The notes under the pieces were generated by a model that did not search any database, had not been told where the DNA came from, and worked only from the letters and a program-made list of their open reading frames with translations. Positions 1 to 8,120 of a stretch of DNA of 64,000 bases are shown one piece after another; positions within the stretch are counted from its first letter, which is position 1, and every line of letters begins with the position of its first letter. This stretch comes from Leyella stercorea. Its GTDB lineage: Bacteria; Bacteroidota; Bacteroidia; Bacteroidales; Bacteroidaceae. The position numbers were made by a program, and so were the translations under genes. Where the stretch lies: positions 1-64,000 of the forward strand of contig NZ_JADYTS010000007.1 in NCBI RefSeq assembly GCF_021531355.1. Direction: 5' to 3'.

Positions 1-80
1 ATAGGCTTCAGAGTGCATACGACAAGGCTGTCAAGGAGCGTGATGACTTGAACGGTCGTATGAATAGAAGCAAAAAATGA
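1..80 (+). CDS. 3' end of a small coiled-coil protein (IS66-associated type), cut by the window edge
   Basis: The frame from position 3 reads through to TGA at 78-80 and gives 25 residues ending NRSKK. It is a close paralogue of the C-terminus of the gene at 2498-2731: 'RLQSAYD', 'KERDDLN' and a final NRSK are shared, and both stop at the same place. The 5' part lies outside the window. The second copy is followed by an IS66 transposase C-terminal fragment, so this one is probably also part of an IS66 remnant. That link is inference. Confidence 0.55.
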   Translation, partial: RLQSAYDKAVKERDDLNGRMNRSKK

Positions 81-162
81 GAATCAGTATTCAATAAGAA
101 ATGAATACTACTAATTTTAATTAATTTCAGTTGTAAAAGAACGTGATTACGAGAATATGTCG

Positions 163-170
163 TATATTTG
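163..170 (+). promoter_or_regulatory. Putative -7 box of the pair at 201-1026
   Basis: TATATTTG matches the Bacteroidetes -7 consensus TAnnTTTG and lies about 30 bp before the ATG at 201. No clear -33 TTTG is seen at the usual spacing. Confidence 0.45.
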
Positions 171-200
171 CAATATAAGTATTAATTAAAAAACATTATC

Positions 201-632
201 ATGTGTCAGACAGCATTCATATCACAAAACATTGTTAGACTGGGAACAAGGTCATATAAGCACAGCTTGGAGGCAATGGTTCCAGAAGAATATAGTGTTG
301 GTCAATTGCGTCGTTTAAACCGTGACCTTGATACTTTTTATGAGTATTTATATTCACAATGTAATGATGTTACAGAAAGTGAATACAAAGTGTTTGAAAA
401 ACAATTAGACTCTATGTTGACAACACTCAGGGCACTTTATATGTCATGTAAGAAAATGCCTTCAGAATGTGGCGTGGCTGATGAGACTGAAAAACTAAGA
501 ATGAACTATGTAGCCCTTTATGAATTGAACAACGACATAAAGAACTACCGCATAAATGCTCCAAGAGACACAGAATGGACTGCTCTTTTGTCGGATGCGG
601 GCAATGCCTTAAAGAGTATTGCTCATGATTAG
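201..632 (+). CDS. Unknown helical protein, antitoxin-like partner of the next gene
   Basis: This 143-residue protein is not a family I recognise. It is predicted mostly helical and soluble, with many charged residues and no signal peptide or membrane segment. Its 3' end overlaps the next gene by 8 bp (ATG at 625, TAG at 630-632), so the two are translationally coupled. The downstream protein resembles a RelE/HigB-fold toxin, so this gene sits where an antitoxin would be, but no DNA-binding motif can be identified. The start ATG at 201 follows a good -7 box. Confidence 0.6.
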   Translation: MCQTAFISQNIVRLGTRSYKHSLEAMVPEEYSVGQLRRLNRDLDTFYEYLYSQCNDVTESEYKVFEKQLDSMLTTLRALYMSCKKMPSECGVADETEKLRMNYVALYELNNDIKNYRINAPRDTEWTALLSDAGNALKSIAHD

Positions 633-1026
633 TTTTAAAACCATCAGCTCATTTCGGTCTCGTTTGTCTGGCTTGTTAAAAGTCAGACGTAAAGTTTATG
701 CCAATGTAGAAAATGAAATTCGGCGTGAATTTACAGAAAAATCAATAGATCAGATTCGGCAGAACAATGATATGGTTCTGCTTGAAGGTGATGTTATTGT
801 TATTAAGCTTCGATTACCAGACAAGAAACAGCGTCTTTCTCGTAAAGACGGTTTCCGTTTGATCTATTTGGTATCAAAAACTGACGAGATAGTTGTATTC
901 TTGGATATTTATCCTAAGAATGGTCCTTTACAGCAACTTGACATAGCTGACGAACAATTAAAATGTTTAGTAAGGAGTTTTATTCTTGAAGCCCAAACCG
1001 CTTCTTTAGAAAATTATTTTATATAA
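625..1026 (+). CDS. RelE/HigB-like protein, possible toxin of a toxin-antitoxin pair
   Basis: A protein of 133 residues if started at ATG 625; TTG at 619 is a possible upstream start, but ATG 625 overlaps the previous stop and is preferred. The C-terminal half has a beta-rich stretch (residues about 71-98) with the motifs 'GFRLIYLV', 'IVVFLDIYPK' and 'GPLQQLDI'. These resemble the core strands of RelE/HigB-type mRNA interferases of Bacteroidetes, where a Y-x-K-x-x-P-Q ending is common. The catalytic residues cannot be assigned safely. Toxin function is inference from fold-like sequence and the coupled upstream gene. Confidence 0.55.
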   Translation: MISFKTISSFRSRLSGLLKVRRKVYANVENEIRREFTEKSIDQIRQNNDMVLLEGDVIVIKLRLPDKKQRLSRKDGFRLIYLVSKTDEIVVFLDIYPKNGPLQQLDIADEQLKCLVRSFILEAQTASLENYFI

Positions 1027-1415
1027 TTCAATAAAACTCATAACTCCACATTCAAATCCCCATCCGATTGGCGGCATGTGCAGAGCGATACTGCAATGGG
1101 GAACAACCTGATTAAATTCTATCGTCATATTCGGGTGATTCGAGTGATTCGTGTTCTATGAGAGAGTTTTGAATTGTTTCGCATTCTGACAATTTAACAC
1201 TTAACATTTAACACTTAACATTAACCAAAGTAATTCATGGATAATTCGTGGTAATTCGTGACAAAAAGATTACGTGAGTCTTAGTCAGTAAGCACTCAAA
1301 TCAGGGCTTAAATTATAAAAAAATGGACGCATACCACAATGCGCCTGTAAGGACAGCTTTAAATCATCACCGAGTAATTCGTAATTCAAATATGACTCTT
1401 ACAGATAGAAATTAA
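1027..1415. repeat. Intergenic mosaic of dispersed repeats, no gene seen
   Basis: The gap holds a structured repeat (1058-1101), a 44-bp block at 1129-1172 that recurs at 25129-25172 with one mismatch, an array of 'aacacttaacattt' units near 1194-1226, and a block at 1232-1287 that recurs at 25036-25090. These blocks belong to a family spread through the gaps of the polysaccharide region. No credible ORF is seen. Confidence 0.75.
1058..1101. repeat. Structured dispersed repeat, copy 1
   Basis: Outer arms CCCCAT / ATGGGG enclose an inner hairpin TGCAG-AGCGATA-CTGCA. A second copy lies at 23557-23602 with arms CCCCGTC / GACGGGG and inner hairpin CGCAG-AGCGATA-CTGCG. The loop AGCGATA is identical while both stems change in a compensatory way, which argues for a conserved fold in RNA or single-stranded DNA. 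Confidence 0.7.
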
Positions 1416-1694
1416 ATGCGCAAGCAGATGTTTGCAGAAATAGAAGAAAAACTGTTTAAGGACAACAAGCCCGAAGACAGTTCCTTCTACTATCACTCTT
1501 CCGAGGACCGTATAGTGTTATCTCATGCCCTTTTCTGGGTAATGACACAAAACATGAAAGGCAAGATGGCAAAGCAGAAGTTCTATTATAATAAGGTAAA
1601 ATGTCGCAAGATAGAACGTATGCTGCCAGCACTAAGCAAGATGGTGATAGAAGAGCAAAACGATTTTGCAAAACAACATCCCGGCGTATTGTAA
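1416..1694 (+). CDS. Small hypothetical protein
   Basis: This 92-residue basic protein is not recognised. It starts at ATG 1416 with no visible ribosome binding site. The middle reads 'HALFWVMTQNMKGK' followed by a lysine-rich stretch, and the whole appears helical. It is flanked on both sides by mosaic repeats and lies in a decayed border region, so it may be a genuine small gene or a leftover. No function can be given. Confidence 0.5.
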   Translation: MRKQMFAEIEEKLFKDNKPEDSSFYYHSSEDRIVLSHALFWVMTQNMKGKMAKQKFYYNKVKCRKIERMLPALSKMVIEEQNDFAKQHPGVL

Positions 1695-1773
1695 GGTTAG
1701 CAAAAGTGCCTATACAAAGGGCTATGCCCTAAATTGAGTACAAACCGGCAAAGCCGATTACAACATTCTTATT
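1695..1773. repeat. Short repeat-filled gap
   Basis: Positions 1711-1740 form a 30-bp block with an internal hairpin (AGGGC-TAT-GCCCT) and recur identically at 2953-2982. Positions 1743-1768 are an inverted copy of the 'atcggctttgccg' block found near 25179 and 29300. Confidence 0.7.
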
Positions 1774-2262
1774 ATGATAACATTACCCAACAAAACCTAT
1801 ACCGCTGACGCTATTCGTCTTTCTCAGATCCTCAGCAGCACTACAAAAGTCAATATGCTGAAAGTCTGCAAGAAGTTCGACCTTTATGTCAGTCCTAATC
1901 TTAAGAAAGACGAGACAGCGCGTCGTGTGGCGAATGAAGTTATTGACAATCCTAATGAGATAATCAGCCGTCTAAGCAAGGTTGAGCTACAGATTCTCGA
2001 TGAGTTCGTAAAAGGAGACGATAGGACTTACGTTGTCCGTAAGGAGCGCAAGACTCCTTATATCCTTCAAAAGTACTACATGGTAGTGACCTATTGCGAT
2101 GAAGAAAAAGGAGAATGGCACATGCTTATGCCCGCCGAACTTCGCAAATCTCTCTCCGATGACTATAAAGTATACCTCGACCTTGCACTGCAAGGCAAGA
2201 AAGGACCATCAGCAAAAGACTTGAGAATGATGGCATTTATGAAGAATCTGTATGGGGAATAA
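1774..2262 (+). CDS. Conserved-looking hypothetical protein
   Basis: This 162-residue cytoplasmic protein is not assigned to a family. The N-terminal part 'MLKVCKKFDLYVSPNLKKDE' looks like a small helical SAP/HeH-type module, followed by a helical section, and the C-terminal half contains the strands 'YMVVTYCDEEKGEWHML'. It has no signal peptide or membrane segment. Codon use is regular, which supports a real gene. It stands alone between repeat-filled gaps. A nucleic-acid binding role is only a weak guess. Confidence 0.6.
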   Translation: MITLPNKTYTADAIRLSQILSSTTKVNMLKVCKKFDLYVSPNLKKDETARRVANEVIDNPNEIISRLSKVELQILDEFVKGDDRTYVVRKERKTPYILQKYYMVVTYCDEEKGEWHMLMPAELRKSLSDDYKVYLDLALQGKKGPSAKDLRMMAFMKNLYGE

Positions 2263-2497
2263 ACATACCAATTCCCTTACTTGCAACCACTGCGCCCCGA
2301 AGGGGTAACTGTGAATCATCACCAATTAGTTCGTGATACAATTCACAATTGACCAACTCACAATCGCAGGCCTTAGCCGAGAATAACTCAACATTCAACA
2401 TTCAAAACTCAAAATTCATCAGTAAGCACTCAATTGCTTCCGAGGCATTTTGCATGAACCAAGTTACCTTTGCGCTGCAAAACATAAAAATACGATT
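2263..2497. repeat. Repeat-filled gap before the IS66 fragments
   Basis: It contains 'acaattgaccaactcacaat' and 'aactcaacattcaacattc' units, part of the same mosaic family seen at 3121-3207, 23637-23671 and 24963-25484. A short reading frame at 2349-2537 is made of these repeats and is not believed to be a gene. Confidence 0.65.
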
Positions 2498-2731
2498 ATG
2501 GCAAGCATTGAAGATATGGAAAGGCAAGACTTTATAAATACAATAACGGAGCTTAAGGCTATGATAGGTAGTCTTAAGCTTACGATAGACACGCTTCGTC
2601 AGACGATAAACTCGCAGAACGCTACGATAGCGTCGTTGCAGAAGTCAATGGATAGGCTTCAGAGTGCATACGACAATACTATCAAGGAGCGTGATGATTT
2701 GAACAATCGATTGAATAGAAGTAAAACTTGA
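2498..2731 (+). CDS. Coiled-coil N-terminal segment resembling IS66 transposase (TnpC)
   Basis: From ATG 2498 the product has 77 residues. After 'MASIEDMERQDF' it is a heptad-rich coiled coil with 'IDTLRQTINSQNATIASLQK', as in the leucine-zipper head of IS66 TnpC proteins. An upstream ATG at 2450 in the same frame is less likely because it falls in repeat DNA. The frame stops at TGA 2729-2731, and the very next codons encode an IS66 C-terminal domain. The paralogue at 1-80 stops at the same place, so the short form may be a stable derivative. It is not a functional transposase. Confidence 0.5.
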   Translation: MASIEDMERQDFINTITELKAMIGSLKLTIDTLRQTINSQNATIASLQKSMDRLQSAYDNTIKERDDLNNRLNRSKT

Positions 2732-2866
2732 AATACCAATACGCTCATTGAGACATGCAAAAATGTAGGTCTCAATGTGAAGGAGTATTTCGCTTATGTA
2801 TTCAGCAGACTTATAGAGGGTGAGAAGGACTACGAAAAGCTTCTCCCCAGTGCAGTCGCACGGTAA
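2732..2866 (+). pseudogene. IS66 transposase C-terminal fragment
   Basis: Directly after the TGA at 2729-2731, the same frame reads 44 residues to TAA 2864-2866: 'NTLIETCKNVGLN', 'YFAYVFSRL', then 'DYEKLLPSAV'. This matches the C-terminal domain of IS66 transposases (SLIETC..GL....Y....LLP). The DDE catalytic core is missing, so about 400 residues were deleted between the coiled coil and this tail. It is an IS66 relic. Confidence 0.75.
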
Positions 2867-3207
2867 ATTCAAATAAACAAAAGTTAAAACAAAAATAATC
2901 AATGGCTCTCCAGCCCCTGTTTATAAGGGGTTGGAAGCAATTGAGTGCTTACTATACAAAGGGCTATGCCCTAAATTGAGTACTAACACCACAAACTCTA
3001 CGCCCAGCCTTGACAACAGTGAATCAGAAAGTTTATTCATGGCAAAATTACTTCCTTACAGTCAGTGGGTCCAAGGACAAATCTCATGGTTAATTTACGG
3101 TAATTCGTGTTCAAAGACTATCAATTCACAATTGACCAATTCACAATCGCATGCGTAGCAGCGAACAACTCAAAACTCAACATTCAAAACTCAAAACTCT
3201 AAAAAAT
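2867..3207. repeat. Repeat-filled gap upstream of the dehydrogenase
   Basis: It contains the hairpin block at 2953-2982 (also at 1711-1740), a 41-bp block at 3048-3088 that recurs at 25291-25331 with one mismatch, and at 3142-3180 an inverted copy of the 'cgcatgcgattgtg' block of 24977-25010. The operon promoter must lie here, but no clear TAnnTTTG box with a -33 element stands out. No gene is seen. Confidence 0.7.
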
Positions 3208-4623
3208 ATGCGTGATTTTAAAGACATTAAAGTCGCTGTAGCCGGTACAGGCTACGTGGGACTAAGTATAGCTACATTGCTATCTCAACATCATCATGTA
3301 ACAGCAGTAGATGTAATTCCTGAAAAGGTGGAGAAATTGAGCAACAAAATTTCACCTATCCAAGATGATTATATCGAAAAGTATTTGGCTGAAAAGCCTT
3401 TGAACCTTGTTGCCACACTTGACGGCAAGTCTGCTTATGCAAACGCAGATTTTGTAGTTATCGCAGCACCTACCAATTATGACCCTGTAAAGAACTACTT
3501 CGACACTACACATGTAGAAGAAGTTATCGACTTGGTATTGGAGGTTAATCCAGATGCCATTATGGTTATAAAGTCAACAATTCCAGTAGGTTATACACGT
3601 AATCTATATTTGAAGTATGCTCGGAAAGGAGTTAAGAAGTTTAATCTTCTCTTTTCTCCAGAGTTCCTGCGTGAAAGCAAGGCGTTATATGACAACCTTT
3701 ATCCAAGCCGTATCATTGTAGGTTATCCCAAGATTATCAACAAGCCAGAGTTTGAGGCAGAGAATAAGGCTATCGAATCAGTAACAGATGTAGAAATGCT
3801 TAAAGAAGCAGCTCATACCTTTGCAGACTTGCTGTTGGAAGGTGCTATCGGCAACCGTGAGGAAGGAGAAAATTCAACATTGGATAATTCCTCATCGCCA
3901 AAGGCGACTAACTCAACACTCAACATTCAAAATTCAAAATTCAACAAGGGTATCCCTTGTTTGTTTATGGGTATGAAGGAAGCCGAGGCTGTAAAACTCT
4001 TTGCTAATACTTACCTTGCTCTTCGCGTTAGCTACTTTAATGAGCTTGACACTTACGCAGAAGTGAAAGGTCTTGACTCAAAGGCAATCATTGAAGGTGT
4101 AGGTCTTGACCCACGTATTGGTACACACTACAACAATCCATCATTCGGCTATGGTGGCTACTGCTTGCCAAAGGACACCAAGCAGCTCCTCGCAAACTAT
4201 CAGGATGTACCTCAGAATATGATGTCTGCTATTGTCGAGTCAAATAAAACTCGCAAGGATTACATTGCTGATGCAGTGTTACGCAAGGCTGATTGGTATG
4301 ACTATTCAAGCAACAATCAATATGGTGCAGAATATGGCGATTGTGTAATAGGGGTATATCGCTTGACCATGAAGTCGAATTCGGACAATTTCCGCCAATC
4401 TGCTATTCAAGGTATAATGAAGCGTATAAAGGCTAAAGGAGCTGTGGTCATTATTTATGAACCAACACTTGAAGACGGAACTACTTTCTTTGGCAGCAAG
4501 GTCGTTAATAATCTTGATGAGTTCAAAATTAAAAGCAAGGCCATTATTGCTAACCGCTTTGATGACTGTCTTAAGGACGTGGAAGACAAGGTTTATACAC
4601 GAGATATATTTAGAAGAGATTAA
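3208..4623 (+). CDS. ugd: UDP-glucose 6-dehydrogenase with an in-frame repeat insertion
   Basis: It oxidises UDP-glucose to UDP-glucuronate (or a related nucleotide sugar) in the cytoplasm for polysaccharide synthesis. ATG 3208 gives 471 residues; the earlier in-frame start lies in repeat DNA. The N-terminal Rossmann motif GTGYVG is at residues 13-18, a 'KSTIPVG' motif follows, then 'FSPEFLRE', and the catalytic cysteine of 'YGGYCLPKD' is at residue 319. Short members of the family have about 390 residues. Residues about 214-246 ('GNREEGENS' to 'NSKFN') are rich in Asn, Ser and Thr and are encoded by the dispersed intergenic repeat, inserted just before 'PCLFMG'. The frame stays open. It is the first gene of the polysaccharide block. 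Confidence 0.92.
   Translation: MRDFKDIKVAVAGTGYVGLSIATLLSQHHHVTAVDVIPEKVEKLSNKISPIQDDYIEKYLAEKPLNLVATLDGKSAYANADFVVIAAPTNYDPVKNYFDTTHVEEVIDLVLEVNPDAIMVIKSTIPVGYTRNLYLKYARKGVKKFNLLFSPEFLRESKALYDNLYPSRIIVGYPKIINKPEFEAENKAIESVTDVEMLKEAAHTFADLLLEGAIGNREEGENSTLDNSSSPKATNSTLNIQNSKFNKGIPCLFMGMKEAEAVKLFANTYLALRVSYFNELDTYAEVKGLDSKAIIEGVGLDPRIGTHYNNPSFGYGGYCLPKDTKQLLANYQDVPQNMMSAIVESNKTRKDYIADAVLRKADWYDYSSNNQYGAEYGDCVIGVYRLTMKSNSDNFRQSAIQGIMKRIKAKGAVVIIYEPTLEDGTTFFGSKVVNNLDEFKIKSKAIIANRFDDCLKDVEDKVYTRDIFRRD
3847..3945 (+). repeat. Mosaic repeat inserted in frame in ugd
   Basis: The bases 'aactcaacactcaacattca' and 'caaaattcaaaattcaac' in this stretch are the same units found in the gaps at 2385-2420 and 3165-3200. 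Homologous dehydrogenases normally pass from EGAI directly into the LFMG segment within a few residues. The repeat is therefore read as protein here. Confidence 0.75.
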
Positions 4624-4669
4624 TAACAAGAGAGCTTTCAAGTGCTTGAAAAATATCATCAAATAATTA

Positions 4670-6205
4670 ATGGCAAATAAAACATCAGATAATAATCGAA
4701 TTGCAAAAAATACGGCATTTTTATATGTCCGTATGCTTTTGTCTATAATTGTCAGTTTATACACAAGTAGGGTGGTTCTTCAAACTTTAGGGGTTGAAGA
4801 TTACGGCATATATGGTGTTGTTGGAGGGGTCGTATCTATGTTTTCCTTCCTTAATGCATCTATGTCAGGTGCTACATCTCGTTTTTTGTCTTATGCAATA
4901 GGAAAAGGAGATATAAAACAATTAAGAGTGACTTTTTGCTCTGCAATGAATATACATATAATAATAGCTGTTCTTGTACTTGTAGTTGCAGAGACACTAG
5001 GCTTGTGGTTTTTATACAATAAGTTGGTTATACCTGATGAGAGAATGCTTGCTGCACAATTTGTTTATCAATTCAGTATAATAAGTATGTTTTTTAATGT
5101 TACGCAGGTTCCATATAATGCCGTGATTATAGCACATGAAAAAATGGATGTTTATGCTTACGTTGAACTTCTCAATGTCTTTCTGAAATTGGGTATAGTA
5201 TACTTGTTGTTAATAGGTAGTTTTGATAAATTAATTCTATATGCAGGGCTATCGCTTGGAATTTCTGTATTAGTTGCATTGGTTTATAGAGTATATTGTT
5301 TGAAGCATTTTGTAGAGACTAAGTATAGTTTTATTTGGGATAAAAAAACGATACAGCCAATGTTATGCTTTTCAGGTTGGGATTTGTATGGAAATATGAG
5401 TGTTGTTTTTTTTACTCAAGGCTTGTCAATGTTGCTTAATATTTTCTTTGGGCCAGCTTTAAATGCCGCAAATAATGTTTCTACAACGGTGCAGGGTACG
5501 GTTAAAGCGTTCGCTTTTAATGTAATTCAAGCATTTAGACCGCAAATAATTAAAAAGTATGCACAAGAAGATATAGATGCTGTAAATCAATATTGTATTA
5601 TGGCAACACAATATACTTTAATTCTATTTTCAATAATAGCTGTACCTTTTTTATTTAAAACAGAGTGTATTTTACATTTATGGCTTGGTCTTATTCCAGA
5701 GCATACTGTGTTCTTTTTGAGAATAGTATTGTTAGGCACTGTATTTAACCTGGCAAATAATATTGTAAATATACCTATTCATGCTTGTGGTAGAATGAAA
5801 TTATTCAGTTTAGTAACAGGTTCATGTTTCATGATTTCAATACCTCTAATGTATATTTTACTAAAATTAGGTGGCTCTGCAGATATGTCGTATTTAATTG
5901 TATTATTGGCATATACTGCTTGTTTTTGTGGATCGTTGATAATATTGAAAAGAAATATTCCAGATATCAATATGACACAATTATTTATACAAGGTTACTT
6001 TAAATATATTGTGTGTATCACACCTGGCTTGCTTTTATCTGTTTGGTTATTATATAGTATAAGAAATGATTTTCTTTCTTTTATATCGATATTCTTTATC
6101 AATACAATTGCAATATGCATATGTACATTTTTGATCATAATGTCTAAAGAGGACAGAAAAAAGTTTTTTTTATTGTTCAATGAGAAATTATTAAGACGAA
6201 AATAA
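4670..6205 (+). CDS. wzx: Wzx-type polysaccharide flippase
   Basis: A 511-residue integral membrane protein with about 12-14 hydrophobic segments, of the MVF/polysaccharide transporter superfamily. It would move lipid-linked repeat units across the inner membrane. The N-terminus 'NTAFLYVRMLLSIIVSLYTSRVVLQTLG' followed by 'DYGIYGVVGGVVSMFSFLN' is typical of Bacteroidetes O-antigen and capsule flippases. It starts 46 bp after ugd and ends 2 bp before the next gene. Base composition is clearly more AT-rich than ugd, as is usual for transferred serotype-specific genes. The symbol is by function. Confidence 0.88.
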   Translation: MANKTSDNNRIAKNTAFLYVRMLLSIIVSLYTSRVVLQTLGVEDYGIYGVVGGVVSMFSFLNASMSGATSRFLSYAIGKGDIKQLRVTFCSAMNIHIIIAVLVLVVAETLGLWFLYNKLVIPDERMLAAQFVYQFSIISMFFNVTQVPYNAVIIAHEKMDVYAYVELLNVFLKLGIVYLLLIGSFDKLILYAGLSLGISVLVALVYRVYCLKHFVETKYSFIWDKKTIQPMLCFSGWDLYGNMSVVFFTQGLSMLLNIFFGPALNAANNVSTTVQGTVKAFAFNVIQAFRPQIIKKYAQEDIDAVNQYCIMATQYTLILFSIIAVPFLFKTECILHLWLGLIPEHTVFFLRIVLLGTVFNLANNIVNIPIHACGRMKLFSLVTGSCFMISIPLMYILLKLGGSADMSYLIVLLAYTACFCGSLIILKRNIPDINMTQLFIQGYFKYIVCITPGLLLSVWLLYSIRNDFLSFISIFFINTIAICICTFLIIMSKEDRKKFFLLFNEKLLRRK

Positions 6206-6207
6206 CT

Positions 6208-7203
6208 ATGGGTCGGTTAACAAAAGACTTCTATGACATATATAATGGAATGGGGCTTAAAAATGCATTGCAGTTGGTGCTATTTCCTCGTATTTTAAGA
6301 AAGTTAGGAATTAATTATAACGACAACCAAGCTTTTGATTGTTTCATAGGGAAAAATTTCAATAAAGTTATTTCAAAGTATAAGCAAGTAAGCTTTTCTA
6401 CGGAGTATGAGATTCCTAAAATGATTTGGGTATTTTGGTGGCAAGGTGAATTGGCGATGCCATCTGTAATAAAAGAATGTTATCGTTCTATATTACGAAA
6501 TGCCAATGGACGTCAAGTAATATTGCTTGATTATAATAACTATAAATATTATGTTAAGTTACCAGATTATATTTTGAGAAAAGTAAATGATGGAATAATC
6601 TCTAAAACACATTTTAGTGATTTATTACGAGTTTGTCTTTTAAAAGAGTATGGTGGTTTTTGGATTGATGCTGCTATTTTTGTTACAAAACCTATACCTC
6701 AATATAAAGGAATTTTTTATTCTCCAAGGTTAACTAATGAGTTACAAGACTCTCCTCATATGGCTCAGTGGGTTATGGGGGTCATGGGAGCCCCACCACA
6801 TATGCCTTTGTTCTTGTATATTTATGATATGCTTTTAAGCTATTGGGCAAAATACAATGTTGTGTTTTCGTATTTAATGTTTGACTATTTTATAAAATAT
6901 GGTTATGAACATATTGCTTGGATAAAAGAAATAATGGAGAATCGTCCTGTAGAATCACCAGATTTACACTTTCCAAGATACAATTTTTCAGAAGAAGTGG
7001 ATGAGAAGAAGTTGGATTGTTTATTGGTACACAATACTTTTTTGTCTCTAACATATCGTATAAAATATCCTAAATATACGATTAATGGAAAAGAATCGTA
7101 TTATGCCGCATTACTAAATAAATATAATATCAAATATGACGAAAAATCAAATGGGGGGGGTAAATACTGGCAATTTGTCCCCATTAAATCAATGGCTGCA
7201 TAA
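6208..7203 (+). CDS. Capsular polysaccharide synthesis glycosyltransferase, ends just past a poly-G tract
   Basis: This 331-residue protein resembles the Caps_synth/GT32-like sugar transferases: 'PKMIWVFWWQGE' near residue 70, then 'SDLLRVCLLKEYGGFWIDAA' with the acidic DxD-like site near residue 155. It is cytoplasmic and probably adds a sugar to the lipid-linked unit. The reading frame crosses eight G at 7153-7160 and ends 14 codons later. With seven G it would run into the next frame and give a 633-residue fusion with the GT-D domain; with nine G it would stop at once at TAA. Whether the natural ON state is fused or separate is not certain. Confidence 0.8.
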   Translation: MGRLTKDFYDIYNGMGLKNALQLVLFPRILRKLGINYNDNQAFDCFIGKNFNKVISKYKQVSFSTEYEIPKMIWVFWWQGELAMPSVIKECYRSILRNANGRQVILLDYNNYKYYVKLPDYILRKVNDGIISKTHFSDLLRVCLLKEYGGFWIDAAIFVTKPIPQYKGIFYSPRLTNELQDSPHMAQWVMGVMGAPPHMPLFLYIYDMLLSYWAKYNVVFSYLMFDYFIKYGYEHIAWIKEIMENRPVESPDLHFPRYNFSEEVDEKKLDCLLVHNTFLSLTYRIKYPKYTINGKESYYAALLNKYNIKYDEKSNGGGKYWQFVPIKSMAA

Positions 7204-8110
7204 AATAAAATTGCTTTTTGATTCAATTCATAAAAGACTCATTATCTTTCGATATAAATATTGGCAATGGAGAGATAGGGAGATGGCTGAATATATAAAG
7301 CAACTGCGAATAATGAGCATTGAAGAAACTGTTGACTATATAATAAAAAACAAAAGCTCTTGTACTCGGTTTGGGGATGGAGAATTTCTTGTTTTGGTAG
7401 GGCAGTTTAACCAATTTCAAAAGGCAGATAAAAAATTAGCAAATAGATTGAAAGAAGTTATTGATAACAGAGTAGACAATCTCTTGGTTTGTATGCCATC
7501 GTTTATCACAAATGTTAAACCATTTGTATTGAATAGTCAACTTACGGGTTTGGGATTTAATCATAGTTATTTAAAAACAGCTGTCAAACCATATGTTTCG
7601 GTAGCTAATATTTATGGCGATAGTCTATTCACTCGTTTTTATATGAATAAGAAAGACAAAAGTAAGACTCCTGACTATATTAAAACATTAAAACGGCTGT
7701 GGGAAGGTGAGAAACTGCTGATCGTTGAAGGTAAATATTCGAGGTTAGGCGTTTCAAATGACCTATTTGATAACACAATTTCAATAAAAAGAATTTTGTG
7801 CCCACAAGAAAATGCGTTTGATAGATATGATATAATTCTAAGTTGTATAAAGAAATACTATCAAGGAGAATTAATAATACTGGCACTTGGTATGACAGCT
7901 ACTATATTAGCTTATGATTTAGCAAAAGAAAAAATGCGGGCATTAGATTTAGGACATATTGATGTGGAGTATGAATGGTATCGCATGGGGGCAACCCATA
8001 AGCTTCCTATATCAGGAAAACAAATGAGTGAATGTCAAGGAGGAGATTGTCATTCTTCTTCATCTAATATAAGATATCTTAAACAAATAATAGCAGATTG
8101 TAGTTCTTAA
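7136..8110 (+). CDS. GT-D fold (DUF1792-like) glycosyltransferase, frame linked to the previous gene by poly-G
   Basis: From about residue 55 the protein shows the GT-D glycosyltransferase domain: 'MSIEETVDYI', 'CTRFGDGEF', and later 'ALGMTATILAYDLA'. The C-terminus ends 'HSSSS' and low-complexity residues. The open frame starts at ATG 7136, upstream of the G tract, but ATG 7283, preceded by 'gagataggg', is a plausible independent start giving about 275 residues. Loss of one G at 7153-7160 would fuse it to the upstream Caps_synth domain. It is AT-rich like its neighbours and is followed closely by an acyltransferase gene. Confidence 0.78.
   Translation: MTKNQMGGVNTGNLSPLNQWLHKIKLLFDSIHKRLIIFRYKYWQWRDREMAEYIKQLRIMSIEETVDYIIKNKSSCTRFGDGEFLVLVGQFNQFQKADKKLANRLKEVIDNRVDNLLVCMPSFITNVKPFVLNSQLTGLGFNHSYLKTAVKPYVSVANIYGDSLFTRFYMNKKDKSKTPDYIKTLKRLWEGEKLLIVEGKYSRLGVSNDLFDNTISIKRILCPQENAFDRYDIILSCIKKYYQGELIILALGMTATILAYDLAKEKMRALDLGHIDVEYEWYRMGATHKLPISGKQMSECQGGDCHSSSSNIRYLKQIIADCSS
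7153..7160 (+). repeat. Poly-G tract 1 (8 G), frame switch
   Basis: Context is AAT-G8-TAAA. In the upstream frame, 7 G joins the two reading frames, 8 G (present state) gives a short tail ending at 7203, and 9 G puts TAA in frame at once. Confidence 0.85.
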
Positions 8111-8120
8111 TTATTATCTT

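Noticed and set aside
1711..1740. CRISPR-like repeats
   Set aside because: The 30-bp identical block occurs only twice, 1.2 kb apart, with no regular spacers and no cas genes in the window.
2349..2537. Open frame of 62 codons before the IS66 fragment
   Set aside because: Made of 'acaattgacc' and 'aactcaacattc' repeat units and overlaps the better-supported frame at 2498.
2931..3158. Open frame of 75 codons upstream of ugd
   Set aside because: It consists almost wholly of dispersed repeat blocks that recur in gaps elsewhere, and its protein shows no fold-like pattern.
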